Assembly (NCBI GenBank): GCA_951799445.1
Contig: OX637297.1
Coordinates: forward strand, 7,254,001 to 7,318,000
Direction: 5' to 3'
Length of the DNA: 64,000 nt
DNA from: Pseudisothecium myosuroides
Lineage: Eukaryota; Streptophyta; Bryopsida; Hypnales; Lembophyllaceae
The notes beneath the pieces were generated by a model. That model was not told the DNA's origin. It made no database searches and was given only the letters and a program-made list of their open reading frames with translations. The position numbers and the translations under genes were made by a program. Shown piece by piece: positions 44,448 through 55,090 of the stretch. Positions within the stretch are counted from its first letter, which is position 1. Every line of letters starts with the position of its first letter.

Positions 44448-47400
44448 TTAGGCGCCCAGGAACCAACAAGACATGGTTTGAAAAAGAGTGGTGGCAGAGA
44501 TACCTAGTACCTGGCCGGTGGGTGGTCGATTCTCTTTGTTGTCAGGTGTAGTAGGTGCTGCAGGACTTACCAGTGGCTGCAGCTCGTCCTCCTCCTGCCT
44601 CTGTGGCGCTTCTAGAGCCCTTACCTGCTGCTGCCAAGCGTACGGAGCATTGCGTATTCCGTACGGGATGACTCCAACCGAGGCCTTTGCTCTCTCGTGC
44701 ATGGCCGACAAGGTCTTGGCAATCTCTTCCTCGTTGGTCAGCTCTAGGACTTCTCCCCATTTGCCATGTATTCCCGGAATCCATCCCTCTGGAGGATGGC
44801 AGTTGAATGGGAAATCGCGGATCGCAATAGAGCTGTTGTTCTTGTCACTGAGATAGTCCCCTGGTTGCGGGTCACCATCTTCCATCTCTTGGAGTTGGCA
44901 ACGCATCGGCTCGGACGTGTTTGGAGTTGGAGGTAGATCTTCGCCCATGACGTGGGGGGCGTTGCTGGGGGCGACCAATGTTCCTCCCGTGTCGCAGTAA
45001 TGGTTTCTAGGAGGTGCAGAGCAATGGGAACATGTGATTTGGAGCGGCCCGCGTCGGTGGGGAAAAGTGATATCTGAAGTCATGACGGTGAAGGCTGTCC
45101 GTGTCCCCTCAGGACCGAGTTGCAGCCAACGTGGTGGCTGTGGAGCAACTATTCGGTGTGGGACGTGTCGGATTCGGTGATCGTCTGCAAGGTGGTGGTT
45201 GGCCTTCGCCCTGACCTCGTGGTTGGGTACCATTCTCCGATCGGATCCTGGTGTAGGAGCTAATTCGGCTTCGTCCTCTGGATCCAAGCTATCAGTGGAG
45301 ACTTCGATAGCTGTACTTTGTGCGGTGCTTGGATCGTTTTGAACTGCGGAGGTGCAGATGATGACCAACGCATCTTCGCTGGAGTCGGGGTGCTCTTGAA
45401 GCCATTCCTCGAATGGCGTATTGTCTTCCAACCCATACAGACCTAAGCCTAAGCATTTCATCTTACCTAGGTCAGTGGTTGTCGAGGCTTGCATAGTTTG
45501 GATGGTGGTGTATACGAACTCTTGGGGCCCCCGTAGAGCTGGGTCGTTGGAGACTATTGGTATCTTTGTCCTTGCCTCGGTTGGCCCGTAGGTGAAGGTG
45601 GGTTGGGCCTTCCCCCAGTCTACTACCCCGCCACATTGGCGAAGGAACCCCCGACCCAAGAGTAATGGGTAGGGACTGGTGGCCTCCTCGTTGAGTGACA
45701 AGACTTCAAAGGTGACAATGTAATCGACTCCCCCGGTCTGAATCCGGAGGTCTTTGATTCGGCCAATGGTCTTGACCGACCTCTGATCAGCGCATTTGAG
45801 GGTCACGCAAGAAGGGTGCATAATCTCTAGACCTAACTTGCGCATAGTATAGGCTGGCATGATGTTGACGCCGCTGCCGTCATCCACTAGGGTCCGGGGG
45901 ATGATTTTGTCGACTATTTCGACCTCAATCTCCACCGCTTCAAAGCTCTCCAAAGTGGTTTGAAGGTTCTTGCGGGACGTCTTGACTAGTGGGGTAGACT
46001 CTTCAAGGTCAGACTCCAGCTCTTCGGGGATGACTTGGGACGCAACTCGGTTAACAGAGGCGAGCTTAGGAGCGCGGGGAATGGTGGCCCCCTCCTTTAG
46101 CTGCTTGCGTAAGGCGGGAGAGGTCTTGACCAGCTGTCCAAAGGAAATGTTTGCTTTGGTGTGTGCCAAATCCTCCCACAAGTCATAGGGGCCAGAGGGG
46201 TTGTTAGTTCTTCGGGCTTTAGGCCGATGGGGAAGAACCCTGGGAGGGAAGGCATCTCCCTGCTGGACGAATTGGTATTCGTTCTCGTCCATCTCAGTGC
46301 GAGTGGGGAGATTCTCGTGGGAGCGTACCTCCTTCGCCATGTCCCTTAGTGTACTTTGGAGGTCAGAGAACTGAGGGGAGTCTTGAGAGGATTCCAGGGG
46401 AATGCCACTATGGGAACTAGAGTCAGGGGAATCTATAATTCCAGGCTCGGGTAGTGGAGGAGGGATCGTTTGTGCTCCTCCTCTCGTGACTACGAGAGCG
46501 GGCAACACTTCTTGATGTGAGGTATCCTTCGCCGGCTTGACTCCCTCGGGTTCAACTGCGACGTACATACTCCGATGACACTCATGAGCCCTAGAGGACT
46601 TCGCCATGGAGGCTGCCACAAATCTCGCATCCTGTGTCACTTGAGGGGGCAAGGCTGAGTTCAACGGAATGGTACCTTGGGCAGTTTGGACTGCCGCTGG
46701 GAATTTTTGTGTTTGTCTGTTGTTGGCATGGTCATAGTACATATTTGGTGGTCCGGTTGACACAACGGGGTCGGCAAAGCGGACGCCTCTCTGGTTGTCT
46801 TGCGCCTGCTTGGCGTAGTCTACTTTAGGAAATTCCAATGGAATGACTCTATCCGCCGTTGTACACCGGATCATGGGGTGGGGGCCATCACAACGTTCGC
46901 ACCTGATGTTGTTTTGAGCCCAGCAGTCGCCTGGAGCATGTCGCCTCTTGCAAGCGGGACATCCGTCAGCGGGGTTGGATCGTCCCTGACGTGCGGCATT
47001 GGGATGTCGATACGGCTGTGGCTCTCGCGATCGTGGTGGTAGAGGATCGTCCTTCAACAGCAGGCAAAAGGGAGGCGTGTGATTTTTCTGGCCACAATGG
47101 TTGCACCACATGGTGGTTGCGTGTTGACCCGACTCATGGTATCTTGGACGAGCTGGCGGGGCTTGTCCTCGAACTAGAAACGCCATTTGATTGGCCAGCT
47201 CGCGCACCGCTCGCGTCATCTCCCCCGAAGCTTGCCGCATCTCTGTTCGTAACTCATCGACAGGCGCGGTTAGCGTTAACATGGGTTCGTGGGTAGATAG
47301 TGGATTTACCTTGAGGGTGGTCGAGTGGTACGGCCCCATACTTATCCCTTGGTTATGGACCGGGATGAAAGCTGGGATGGGGTCCAACCCTTGCCGTACC

Positions 47401-48284
47401 ATCCGATCGTTCTTCTTTTCGATGAGTTCGACATCGTATGCTGCGCGGACAGCGTCCTCGAGAGTTTCTGGCCTACGTGCCAGAATGTCTCAGATGAGTG
47501 GAGGGTTGTTAATCCCCTTGATGAAGTAATATCGAATTGTGTCGTTGTTGAGTAGATTACCCACGAAACGAGTACATACCATTTGAAATCTCGTGATGTA
47601 GGAAGTCACATCCTCCGTGAAGTCCTTACGGATCCGGTCTAGGGCGGCCAGAGCATGCTGTTGCCCCGTTGCCGGTCGGAACTTCCGGAGGAAGGCCGTC
47701 TGAAGTTGCTGGTATGTGGTAAACACACCTTCGCCATGAGATCGATACCATGAGTAAGCTGCTCCTACCAACGTGCTGGGGAACCAAATCAAATAGTAGC
47801 CAGGGTTAGTGACCAGACTGGATATGAGAGCTTCCTCAAACCTTTCCACGTGGGCTGTGGGATCATCGTCCCTATCCCCCGAAAACCTGGGTAGGTTGTG
47901 AGGGATAGGCACTTCCCGCAGTCCTTCCGGTACCACAATGGGCAATCTTCTTGGCAGCATCATCGGATCGATGTCTAGTACGAAGGGCGCTGCTGGCGGA
48001 ACATCGCCGGCGTTGAGCGGAGCAGGAGGTCTAAGAGGCTCGTGGCCCTCCATCTCCCCGGATGAGTCCGACGCACTTACTCTTTCGACAGGTTCGGGGA
48101 GGTGGATTTCCTCTTCTATATTCCCCGGTGAGCCTACCCTTATTAGGGGTTCGGGCGAATTAAGGTCTTCCCGGATTGATGCCGTAGGGGATGTTGGTGG
48201 CGTTAGTCGGGACGAACTCCCGCCTCCGCCTCTCGGTCGTGCTACCCTTTTGGGTCTCGGGGATTTTGAAGACTTTGGTGGCAT
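44448..48284 (-). pseudogene. Gag-nucleocapsid-retropepsin polyprotein with one in-frame TGA
   Basis: A frame of 1279 codons starts at ATG 48284 and ends at 44448, with one TGA at 47490-47492. Residues 1-115 are Pro/Ser-rich. Residues ~125-265 form a Retrotrans_gag domain (FSGDRDDDPTAHVERFEEAL, AAYSWYRSH, FLRKFRP). After the TGA the same frame continues with three zinc knuckles, the first a canonical CCHC (CNHCGQKNHTPPFC, ~47070-47112), then CPACKRRHAPGDC and CERCDGPHPMIRC. A retropepsin follows near 45880: LVDDGSGVNIMP, with Asp-Asp-Gly-Ser instead of the usual Asp-Thr/Ser-Gly, and the later PLLLGRGFL matching the I/LLGR.FL motif. The rest to 44448 is unrecognised. The TGA could come from CGA; a programmed readthrough is possible but sits mid-gag, which is unusual. 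Confidence 0.85.
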
Positions 48285-48402
48285 CTAACTCTAGGCGAGT
48301 CGAGGTATACACCAATCAAATCCACGCATATATATATATAGTAAGTCAATACAACACACATACCAAATCAAATCCACACTATACGTAATCAAGCTGGAAA
48401 TA

Positions 48403-49422
48403 TTAGACGGGTACTAGATCTGTCCCATATAGGGCCAAGCTAGCTGCAATCTCCGTAGCGGTTGGCCGGTATTCGAAAAAGTAAGGGGCTTGTTCCCTCT
48501 CGATGCAGTCGATGGACGCTTGGTGGCGAGTCCAAGAGGCTTCGTTCGTCAAGAACGTAGCGTTCTTGATACGGACGAAGCGTGTCCTCTTTCCTCGACA
48601 CGGGTACCGATAGAAGAGAGGGTGAAATCGAGGCTGATGCAAAGTTTCAAGCCCCAGTGCTGTATTAAGCGCCACTCGGATGTCTTTGGCGTCTTGGCAC
48701 GGCTCACAAGCTGAGTGATATTCGGCGATGTAGCTCAGCTGGTGCACGATGGCGGCGTGGAAGGGCACGTAGCGGGTCGAGATGCCCTTGCACCCTTCTT
48801 TGGTGAGATGGCCACCGCGGTCGTGCCACGACCGGAAGTGTTGGAGACAAGTATAGGGATTCTCCGGTACCTGAAGGTTTTCGATGTCTGACGCGTCGAA
48901 TCGATACAATTGGCCGTCAAAGAGGGGCTTCGGGGCCTTATAGCATATGTCGATGTGCGGCAGCTCTTGCAAGGGCGCGTCCCGCTGATGTGATGGAAGT
49001 CGCGAGCCAAAACACTCTCTCACATAGTGATTTTCGAAAAACCAGAAGTGGACCACTAGGTGCCAATAGAAACAGATGTGCTTGTGGAAACTGTGTGACG
49101 GTACCCCAAATGACCCTGCTGCAATTGCGTGGGCAATCTCTGGAGTATGCCGATTCGGGTCGTGTAGGTAGAGGCGAACAAGATGCGCCCAATACTCAAA
49201 GGATATCTTCAGCGCCCTTGGCCCGGTTGCCAAATCTGCTAACGAGATTATCTGGACAACACCTTCTTCTCCCTGGCCAAGTTCGAAGTCAGAGTAATTC
49301 TTGAGGGGGATGCCGTGGAAAGTAGACGCCCACGCCTCAAGGTCGGAGTGGCCCCTAGTATTGGAAAACGGCTCAGATGATCCCGAGTCCGAGTCCCCTT
49401 CAGAGCCCTTCACATGCAACAC
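48403..49422 (-). CDS. Extra ORF upstream of gag (339 aa), unknown function
   Basis: This intact ORF is the first one after the primer site, starting 40 nt from it, and ends 118 bp before gag. It begins with an acidic Ser-rich stretch, then a globular-looking sequence rich in aromatic and His residues (HKHICFYWHLVVHFWFFENH, YTCLQHFRSWHDRGGH, HPLFYRYPCRGKRTRF). I recognise no domain. ORFs in this position are known from Ogre/Tat elements. Being stop-free while gag carries a stop is notable. Confidence 0.65.
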   Translation of the reverse strand: MLHVKGSEGDSDSGSSEPFSNTRGHSDLEAWASTFHGIPLKNYSDFELGQGEEGVVQIISLADLATGPRALKISFEYWAHLVRLYLHDPNRHTPEIAHAIAAGSFGVPSHSFHKHICFYWHLVVHFWFFENHYVRECFGSRLPSHQRDAPLQELPHIDICYKAPKPLFDGQLYRFDASDIENLQVPENPYTCLQHFRSWHDRGGHLTKEGCKGISTRYVPFHAAIVHQLSYIAEYHSACEPCQDAKDIRVALNTALGLETLHQPRFHPLFYRYPCRGKRTRFVRIKNATFLTNEASWTRHQASIDCIEREQAPYFFEYRPTATEIAASLALYGTDLVPV

Positions 49423-49456
49423 TTGTTAATCAAACATGCAATTGTAATCTAATGTT

Positions 49457-49479
49457 TTCAACTCCCGGCAGACGCACCA
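49457..49479 (-). other. Primer-binding site complementary to a tRNA 3' end
   Basis: Read on the plus strand, the bases fit a tRNA 3' end exactly: T-loop TTCAACT, T-stem CCCGG, acceptor CAGACGC, discriminator A, then CCA. It lies 4 nt inside the 5' LTR edge (49484), the correct place for minus-strand cDNA priming. The acceptor sequence implies a tRNA starting GCGTCTG; I cannot name the amino acid. It is not the initiator-Met site common in plant elements. Confidence 0.8.
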
Positions 49480-52400
49480 AAACTGTGGGCGCAAGATTAC
49501 CCACCCTTGGTAATAAAGCGAACACCGACCAGGTTCTATGCCTTTATCCACATTTTTTAATATATGGGGGTGATGTGAGCGCGGTCCACTGTGCCTTCCA
49601 AGCAATGGATATTTTTTGCTAACGTTTCCTAAGTGTCGTGGATGGCAGCGAATAATTAGTAATGCATGTAGTAACTCACAAGTTAACTGCGATGTTCAGA
49701 GTGATGGTGAAATCCGAACTCCCTAACTATCTATCCTATGTCGAGGGTCGACTGAGTAGTTGGCGTCATTTTTAACGTCCCTAACTTACGTAAAAAGGGG
49801 AACCCCTATGTTCCTTCCATGAACCCCTAAGACTATCTTGGGTTTCTAAGACTTCACCTAGAAGTTCTACTTTTAAAAACTACCTCTAAAGTTCCAACTT
49901 CGGAATGTAACTCTAGATTTTACTTCTTTAACTTGATTCTTAAATATTAGCTACCGACTTGTGCTCAATGTTTTGACTTTTGACTCTAGGTTTCTATTCC
50001 TAAATTAACTCCAAGATTTACCCTTGAATTTTAACTCTATGTTTTAACTTTTAACTCTAAGTTTTTACTCCTAAATTAACTCTAAGATTTACCCTTGAAT
50101 TTTAACTCTATGTTTTAACTTTTAACTCTAAGTTTTTACTCCTAAATTAACTCTAAGATTTACCCTTGAATTTTAACTCTATGTTTTAACTTTTAACTCT
50201 AAGTTTTACTTCTAGAATTAATTCTAAATTTTAACCTCTAGGTTTGACTCTATGTTTTCACTTTGACTCTAGATCTTTTCTACTTCCAACAACTAACTCT
50301 AACTTTAACTTCTACCTCTTAACTTTTAGCTTCTACTTTTAGCCTTTCACTATAACTTTTTACTCCCCAATTGACTCTAAAGTTTAACCTTTAAATTTAA
50401 TCTTAACTTTTGACTTTTGACTTTTGACTTTCTACTTCCAACTTTAATCCTATCGTTTTAATCCTAGTTTAACTCTAAGTGTTATCCTCCTAAATTTAAT
50501 TCCAACTTTTAACTCTAGGGCTTAACTTCTAAACTTACTTCCACAATTTACTCTGAGTTTTGACTTCTAATTTTAACTCTATTTCTAACTAAAAATCTAC
50601 TCGTAATTTCTACCCCCTAAATTTAGTCCAAGGTTTTATTTTTTTAATTTCTACTTCCCACTCGGAATTTTTTACTCCTAATTAACCCTAACTTCCTTTT
50701 CTAAACTACCCTAAGGTTTCACTGGAAATTTTAATCCCCTAAGTTAAACTTCCAAATTAATCCTACTTTTTAACTTCCCAAAGTTAACTCTAGAGTTTGA
50801 CCTTAGAATTTTAACTTTAAGAAATAAAATGTAAATTGATTCTAATTCTAACCGCTAATTAATCCCTAATTTTAATCCTACATTCTCTTTCTAATTTAAA
50901 CCCCTAAGGTCCGTCCATGATTCTTTTTGGATGATTTCTACTCAAAATTCCTCCGTCCTACCCCCTACCGCTTAACTTAGCCTAACGCGGTCAGTTTACG
51001 GTCAAATCTTAATTATAAGATGTTTTCGGAAACCCCTATCACTAATCTATAGACTTTTGAATCTAAACTTCTAATTTGCACTAATCACGGATGCTAATCA
51101 CGTTCTAAGGGCTGATTAGGAAAATAAATGCTAATTAGGGAGAAACATCAAAGACTAAATCAAAAACTCACCTCTTCACTACCAGTGTCGGAAATGACTT
51201 CGTCCACGTCCACGTGTACATCCTCACGCTCCATGGTAGTCTTTGGCTTTGTTTTGAATTTTTCTTCAAGCTCACCGCTTATTGAGAAAATATTACAATT
51301 TTTGATGATCTAAACTCCCTCTTTTCCTTCCTCCTTTTCTTTTCTTTCTTCCCCTCTCTTCTACACTAGCACTATTCCACCTAAGCTTTTATGAGTCTTA
51401 CACTATGGTTTCAAACTACGAGAAGGTTTTAAATGTTCTTCCTACCCTCTTACACAATTTGCCTTTGTGTCATCCTAATCCTCCTCCCAACGGTCACCAC
51501 AAATTCTCAAGATTTCCTTTTCTAATCCTACCTAAGCCTAAGCCTAGGTCACTATTTATCGTCTCTCTCACCTCTCCCCTATTTCATTCGATTGTTCTCT
51601 ATCCTTCCTCCATTGTGTGTAGAGTGTTTTGAAGTTGTTGGTGAGGGTGAGACTTCCTTGTGTGCAGGTACGGTGGTGCTCCGCTCTTTTCTCCCTTCTC
51701 CCTTTTTGATTTTAGACCCTAATCCCTACTTAGCAATAGGTCAGCCCCCCATTTTCCTTTGTTTTGTTTATCTAGTGTGAGAGAAACCAAAAATCAAGAA
51801 AAAGGAGTTCAAAAATGGGGACCGAATTGGGGCCCCAACTGCCTGCCGGACCAAGCCTGGCCTCCCGGCTGGCTGGCTAGCTGCTGGGGGGTCGGGTTCA
51901 AACAAAATAAATAAATAATTTATTTATTTGTTTTCTTTTGATATCGGATGATGTGACCTGGTCTGTTCTGGCTCTCGACTTGATCTGGTCTGTTTGGTTC
52001 TCGACTTGATCTGGTCTGTTTTGGCTCTGGACCTTGACTACTAAGGGAAAACTGGATTTTTGGGCAAACTGGATTTTTGGTGAACTAAAGGAAAGAAAAC
52101 TTGGAGAAAATAGAACTTGGGGAAATAGAACTTGGGGAAAATAGGACTTGAGGGAAAATAGAACTTGGGGAAAATAGGACTTGAGGGAAATAGAACTTGG
52201 GGAACAACTTAGTCACACTAAAACTTGGGGAACACTCAGACTCACTAAACACTTGGGGAGCAACTTAGACACACTAAACACTTGGGGAACAACTAAACTA
52301 AAGAAAACGTTGGAATTAACTAAACTTCACTAAATGCAAAGGAACCTACATATCTTGGAAGCTAAACTCTGGAGGTTTCCACAAAGGTCTTGGAAACTAG

Positions 52401-52547
52401 ACTTTGGAACTAAACACGAGGGAGGTGCAAAGCTTCGCTGTTAGATTGGTTTTAACACCAACTTTAGGACTTCTTGGCACCTCGGGGGTTCAAAGCTCCG
52501 CCGTCTACACTTTTAACACACTCTTTAGGACTTCAACTTTGTCACTA

Positions 52548-52795
52548 GTTCAAAGCTTCGCCGTCCCGGAGGGGGGTCCACTCAACAAGGAGAAGATTAG
52601 AAGAGGGTTTGGGATAACTTTACAAAACATGCACAAAGGAGGTTCAAAGCTTCGCCGTCCCGGAGGGGGGTCCATTCAACAAGGAGAAGATTAGAAGAGG
52701 ATTTGGGATAACTTTAGAAAACATGCACAAAGGAGGTTCAAAGCTTCGCCGTCCCGGAGGGGGGTCCACTCAACAAAGAGAAGGTTAGAAGAAGG
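52548..52795. repeat. 94-bp tandem array in the 5' LTR (3 copies)
   Basis: Units begin at 52548, 52642 and 52736, identical in type to the six at 38952-39475. Confidence 0.95.
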
Positions 52796-53210
52796 TGTAA
52801 AAAAAATACAAAGAGAAAACACACAAGTTAGACCACGTGGCAACACAAAGCTCACACGCTAAAGGCCCTCCAAAGCGGCATCGCCAAGGTGCGGTGGGGG
52901 GTGACTTTAGGATTAGTGCAAGATACAAAAAGACTCTTAAACTTCACAAGTTAGACCACAACACGTACAAGAGGGAGAGAGAGGCTCTTCACTTACAACA
53001 AGGTACCAAAAACTTCACATAAGAGTACACAAAGCAAGGTAGAAGGACCCCCAAGGACCTTCAAAGCTTGAAAATAAGCAACAATGGAGCCAAAAGTACT
53101 CCGAAAACACCGTAGAGGTTTTTGGCTTCAAACGCCAAAATATCCAAAATAACTTGGACCCACGGACCCAAAACAAGAATTGGGGGTGTTCTAGAGAGAG
53201 AAATGGGGCC

Positions 53211-53218
53211 CTTATATA
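53211..53218 (-). promoter_or_regulatory. TATA box of the LTR promoter (5' LTR copy)
   Basis: Same CCTATATAAG on the minus strand as in the other LTR; this copy would drive the full element transcript. Confidence 0.6.
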
Positions 53219-54509
53219 GGTTTTCAAGGGCTCACTCCTCCCTCTAGAGTTCTAAGGTAACCTTATCAACGGGGATTTTCATCCTCATCCTCAAAGATTT
53301 TCATCCTACATCCTAAATTTCTACTTTTACCATCTATGCTAGACCAACATCCTAACTTTTGGAGATTAGCTCCAATCGCCGAACGGATTGCGCCATTGGA
53401 TCCAGAACGCCGTGTTTAGTCCTAAATCCCCTTATCCCCCGTACCGAGGCCAAAAACCCATCGTAGGCTAATTTAGTTTAAAAACCAAATCGTGGTAAAA
53501 TCCTAGATCTTGGGGGTCTCCTATTTTGAGAAATGTGAATAGCCTAGGGTCTCCGGTAGGTGCGAGAGAGTCGGGAAGGGCTTTTGGTTGACTTCGTTTC
53601 GCCATCGTATGGTCCCGGAATGCCGGTCAACGTGGCGGGGACCCCGCCACGTGGTTAATTCCCGAGGAATCTCGCCGGTTCGGGTACTTGTCGCTATCGG
53701 AATGTCGTGAAACTTCACGGAGCGCATTATTAACATAAAACAAGCTAGTCTAATTTTTAGTGAGATTTTATTGTAACCTGGGTAATTTCCATGAAATTCC
53801 CGTTGGAGGTTAGGAGGGTTGACCACCCGGAAAAAGGTTCTTCTGCAAGTCGGAAGATGCCGGGATTTTTCACGTGACCTCTCAGGGAGTCGCATGAAAG
53901 ACGTGCGGGTGTGTTTCCGTACCTGGCACGATTGGTCAATGGAGATTTACAACTGGCCATCTCCTCGAATTAGCGACGGTGCGGGAATCTTCTGCAGGTG
54001 GAGGAATCTTGGCGAACCGATTTCGCCGTTGGACTCCTGGCATGGGATTCACCCTAGAACACCATCCTTGGGCTGTAGATTCCTCCACGGGCCCGGTCTT
54101 GCGTGAGTGGCTCCTGTATGCTAACAATCGGGACTTTGGGAATTCGTCGATCTAATGGGGAATTCTAAATCTAACTCTAGGATCCGACCTAGTGGCCTCG
54201 CTGTGGATCCCTCGGACCGACCTAGCCATGAATCGCCACATTCATGGTGGGATTTAGCCCTTTTGGGGCTGTGTGACTCGAATCCTCCAAATCTAACCTC
54301 TTCGTTATTTTTATACCATTTTTAGGCAAGGTTTGGGGGATTCTAAGTAAAAAACACAAATCTAGACCAAATGCTATAATGGGTATGACACAACCCTATT
54401 TCGGTTCTACACTCTTTTTATGGATTTTTTTATACTTTTATCAACTTTAAATTGCAAATTTCAAAAAAAATAATTCTACGAGTCCCAAGTGACAAATTGG
54501 GAGCTCACA

Positions 54510-54514
54510 CATGG
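54510..54514. repeat. Target-site duplication CATGG (right)
   Basis: Partner of 35883-35887. Confidence 0.9.
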
Positions 54515-54879
54515 TCACGAAGACTTGCACCACGGCAATGGACTAGATGAATAGGCCAGGCTAGTAAGGAGCACACCCTCTCCTGCAGCATATGCTCAAC
54601 GGAATGTATCTTCGAAATGTGGACAGCTACATGAGTGTCTCCCAAAGGACCGTTGGCACCAAACACCAAGTCACAGTTAACGCTATGGCAAGTACCTTCA
54701 CCAACAAGTACTCCCGCCTCATTATAAAGAGTGACAACCATTGTATTCCAGAGGCGACGCGGAAGTCCCTCACACTCTGGAACATCAACATTCAATCCCT
54801 CAGGATTCTGGACCTCATCGTCGGATGCACCCATAATCTCGTCAAGTATGGCGGAGAGATCCATCGTACCTGTGAACAT
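54515..54879 (-). pseudogene. N-terminal part of the DUF7869-type protein, cut off by the retroelement
   Basis: From ATG 54877-54879 the frame reads MDLSAILDEIMGASDDEVQN, then a module with VFGANGPLGDTHVAVHISKI and LLAWPIHLV. The PLG...V.V..I......W...V pattern resembles a module in plant CACTA-type transposase-associated proteins (DUF8039-like; from memory, weak). The frame reaches the retroelement edge, and joined across the empty site it continues in the same phase into 35882. Both parts are therefore one gene. Confidence 0.6.
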
Positions 54880-55090
54880 TCACAACACCACCTAAGGTAA
54901 GGAAAAGGGAAAAGAATGATGACAACTTGCCGGTAAAATTAGAGTTCCTGAATATCAGATTGGCTCGACCTAAATGCAGAACAGTGAGCATAATGTGTAT
55001 CACTTGCATTTCTAGATTTATCTCCGCCAAGAATCGTCATCTGTACTCATCTCTCATCGCCTCTCCAACATAAAAAATGTCAATCTCTCA
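54880..55090. promoter_or_regulatory. Proximal upstream region of the DUF7869-type gene
   Basis: About 200 bp before the first palindrome. A half site (GGCTCGACCTAAATG) occurs at about 54962-54976. No clear TATA box on the minus strand. Confidence 0.35.

Larger units (their letters stand above)
35888..54509 (-). mobile_element. Non-autonomous giant-LTR retroelement with gag-protease, no pol (TR-GAG-like)
   Basis: LTRs of 5307 bp (35888-41194) and 5026 bp (49484-54509) start TGTGGGCGC and end GAGCTCACA on the plus strand, flanked by CATGG. Coding and primer site are on the minus strand, so 49484-54509 is the 5' LTR. The 8.3 kb interior encodes an extra ORF (49422-48403), gag plus retropepsin (48284-44448) and a small Pro/Ser-rich ORF (42803-42171). 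No RT, RNase H or integrase motif was found in any frame, so it must rely on enzymes in trans. Very long LTRs and an ORF before gag recall the Tat/Ogre lineage; a gag-bearing element without pol recalls TR-GAG elements. No polypurine tract abuts the 3' LTR. Confidence 0.9.
49484..54509 (-). repeat. 5' LTR (5026 bp)
   Basis: Matches the 3' LTR almost base for base apart from three fewer 94-bp units. The TATA-like CCTATATAAG is at 53211-53220 on the minus strand. The leader from there to gag would exceed 4.8 kb. Confidence 0.95.

Noticed and set aside
49451..49480. Possible tRNA gene next to the LTR
   Set aside because: Only a tRNA 3' half pattern is present, with no D-arm or anticodon arm upstream; it is the retroelement primer site.
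35888..54509. Retroelement in plus orientation with PBS at 41195
   Set aside because: The bases after 41194 do not form a tRNA 3' end with a T-loop, while all gag/protease motifs and the TATA box are on the minus strand and the 49457-49479 site is a good PBS.
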